Of a stretch of DNA of 64,000 nucleotides, positions 63,092 to 64,000 are shown piece by piece. The position numbers and the translations under genes were made by a program. Each line of letters begins with the position of its first letter. Positions within the stretch are counted from its first letter, which is position 1. A model generated the notes under the pieces. The model had not been told where the DNA came from. It ran no database searches and saw only the letters and a program-made list of their open reading frames with translations. The DNA lies in contig JAIXWX010000008.1 of NCBI GenBank assembly GCA_027491075.1, forward strand, positions 1 through 64,000. Direction: 5' to 3'. The stretch comes from Flavobacteriales bacterium (GTDB lineage: Bacteria; Bacteroidota; Bacteroidia; Flavobacteriales_D; Sanyastnellaceae).

Positions 63092-63099
63092 TACTTTTG
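63092..63099 (+). promoter_or_regulatory. Promoter -7 box (TACTTTTG) for bshB1
   Basis: TACTTTTG matches TAnnTTTG exactly and lies 17 bases before the ATG at 63117. No clear TTG is seen at the -33 position. Confidence 0.5.
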
Positions 63100-63116
63100 C
63101 ACCCGAAACAAGAGGT

Positions 63117-63818
63117 ATGAAACTAGACATTTTAGCCATTGCAGCGCATCCCGACGATGTAGAAATTAGCGCCGGAGGTACCATCATACGAGCAGTGAAT
63201 GAAGGAAAGAAAGTAGGAATTGTTGATCTAACCAAGGGTGAAATGGGAAGCAGAGGCAATGGAGAACTTCGACTTCAAGAAGCGGAGCATGCTTCGAAAA
63301 TATTAGGTATTGAGGTCAGAGAGAATCTTCATTTAGCCGATTGTTTTTTCACCCACAACGAAGAATCACTAAGAGCAATTATTGCCGCAGTTCGAAAATA
63401 CCAACCCGATATTGTCTTGACCAATGCCCCCAGCGATCGTCACCCCGATCACGGAAGGGCGTCTAAGTTGATTCGTGATGCCTGTTTTTACAGCGGATTA
63501 AGAAGAATAGAAACCAACCAAGAACAATGGAGACCGAAGGCGGTGTACATGTTTAACCAGGATTATTACAACGCACCAGATTTCGTGGTGGACGTCACCG
63601 ATGTATGGGAACAGAAGATTCAAGCGCTGAAAGCATATAAAAGTCAGTTCTTCAACCCAACAAGTCCAGAGCCTGCGACTCCCATTTCTGGTTCTGAGTT
63701 TTTCGATTTTCTAAAGTCAAGATGCATGGATTTTGGACGTCCTGCGGGATTTTTGATGGCAGAGGGATTCTTGGTTGACCGGACGCCTGGCGTTCGAAGT
63801 CTCTTTGATTTGATTTAA
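63117..63818 (+). CDS. bshB1: Bacillithiol biosynthesis deacetylase BshB1
   Basis: BshB1 deacetylates GlcNAc-malate in bacillithiol synthesis. The 233-residue LmbE-like protein has the zinc/catalytic motif AAHPDDVEIS near residue 10, LTKGEMGSRG, the third ligand region NAPSDRHPDHGRAS, and the C-terminal RTPGVRSLFDLI. The start MKLDILAIAAHPDD at 63117 is the family start; the longer frame to 63018 lies upstream of its promoter box. It converges on a partial glycosyltransferase gene, 7 bp away. Confidence 0.95.
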   Translation: MKLDILAIAAHPDDVEISAGGTIIRAVNEGKKVGIVDLTKGEMGSRGNGELRLQEAEHASKILGIEVRENLHLADCFFTHNEESLRAIIAAVRKYQPDIVLTNAPSDRHPDHGRASKLIRDACFYSGLRRIETNQEQWRPKAVYMFNQDYYNAPDFVVDVTDVWEQKIQALKAYKSQFFNPTSPEPATPISGSEFFDFLKSRCMDFGRPAGFLMAEGFLVDRTPGVRSLFDLI

Positions 63819-63825
63819 CAGAGCA

Positions 63826-64000
63826 TTATCCCAAGGACTTTTTATAGACTGCATCAAACTTTTTTGCTACGGCAATAAAACCATATTGCATGTCTGTGGA
63901 AATTTTCAATGCCTGTGCTTTGGTTTCATCGTAAGGTTCATTTGCGATAGATTGAAGGCCATGAACAAGAGCTTTTTCGTCTCGTTTGGGAATCAAAATG
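63826..64000 (-). CDS. C-terminal end of a probable GT-4 glycosyltransferase (partial)
   Basis: The minus strand is open from the right edge to a TAA at 63826, giving the last 58 codons. The sequence reads LIPKRDEKALVHGLQSIA near the edge and ends FDAVYKKSLG. A proline plus R/DxxAL segment followed by helices and a VY-type end is typical of the C-terminal domain of GT-B (family 4) glycosyltransferases. BshA is one possibility given the neighbour bshB1, but too little is visible to decide. Confidence 0.55.
   Translation of the reverse strand, partial: ILIPKRDEKALVHGLQSIANEPYDETKAQALKISTDMQYGFIAVAKKFDAVYKKSLG

Overview
The window is one contiguous stretch of a Bacteroidota chromosome, most likely from the Flavobacteriales. 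The evidence is direct and consistent. There is a secreted protein ending in a type IX secretion (T9SS) sorting domain. There is a very large cysteine-rich surface protein of the choice-of-anchor L / HYR-like class. There are DUF2723, DUF3109, DUF4476 and NamZ (DUF1343) proteins, a bacillithiol gene (bshB1), a flavobacterial carotenoid cluster, and many TAnnTTTG promoter boxes with no Shine-Dalgarno sequences. Coding density is very high. I see no rRNA, prophage, insertion sequence or CRISPR array.

Layout. 1-5.8 kb (minus): the N-terminal 1804 residues of a giant secreted repeat protein that runs off the left edge, preceded by a small secreted protein. 6-10.5 kb: DUF3109, a PD40-OmpA envelope protein, two small membrane proteins and a DUF72 protein. 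10.5-15.7 kb: ftsZ on its own, an archaeal-type GGGP synthase, 3-hydroxyanthranilate dioxygenase and a T9SS cargo. 15.8-25 kb: a DUF2723 membrane glycosyltransferase candidate, TerC, PdeM, a YwqK-like protein, a lipoprotein, NamZ, a LolC/E-type permease and cystathionine beta-synthase. 26-33.3 kb: rocD, a structured RNA candidate, ndk, icd, a LysM/binding-protein lipoprotein, guaA and maf. 33.3-33.7 kb: tRNA-Ser(GCU), tRNA-Pro(UGG) and tRNA-Arg(UCU). 33.7-42.6 kb: an SPFH-like stub, a persulfide dioxygenase/rhodanese fusion, a decayed metal-binding gene, an SLC13 transporter, an RlmD-type methyltransferase, a phosphoribosyltransferase, aroK and clpB. 42.7-47.3 kb: an envelope cluster of CsgG-like, two LPP20-like and one DUF4476 protein. 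47.4-55.1 kb: a saccharopine dehydrogenase-like gene, ispH, mutL, two rhomboids and an EEP hydrolase. 55.2-61.9 kb: the carotenoid cluster. 62-64 kb: a LysM-M23 peptidase, bshB1 and the end of a glycosyltransferase.

How the genes work together. IspH and Idi supply isoprenoid units. CrtB, CrtI, CrtYcd, CruF, CrtD and CrtZ can together make a monocyclic hydroxylated carotenoid of the saproxanthin type; no ketolase is seen. Several genes serve the envelope: the CsgG/LPP20/DUF4476 group, NamZ, the M23 peptidase, OmpA-PD40 and the T9SS cargo.

Most interesting items: (i) a roughly 104-nt long-hairpin RNA candidate upstream of ndk, with its own promoter, resembling the 6S-Flavo class; (ii) the CsgG/LPP20/LPP20/DUF4476 envelope module, whose function I cannot name; (iii) an internally deleted, frameshifted HMA metal-binding gene not visible as a normal ORF; (iv) four convergent gene pairs that share a 4-bp palindromic double stop (TTAA or CTAG); (v) a recurring fixed 4-nt spacing between the -7 box and the start codon, implying leaderless mRNAs; (vi) a MutL lacking both endonuclease motifs and an RlmD-type enzyme lacking its Fe-S cysteines; (vii) an unknown secreted protein embedded in the carotenoid operon.
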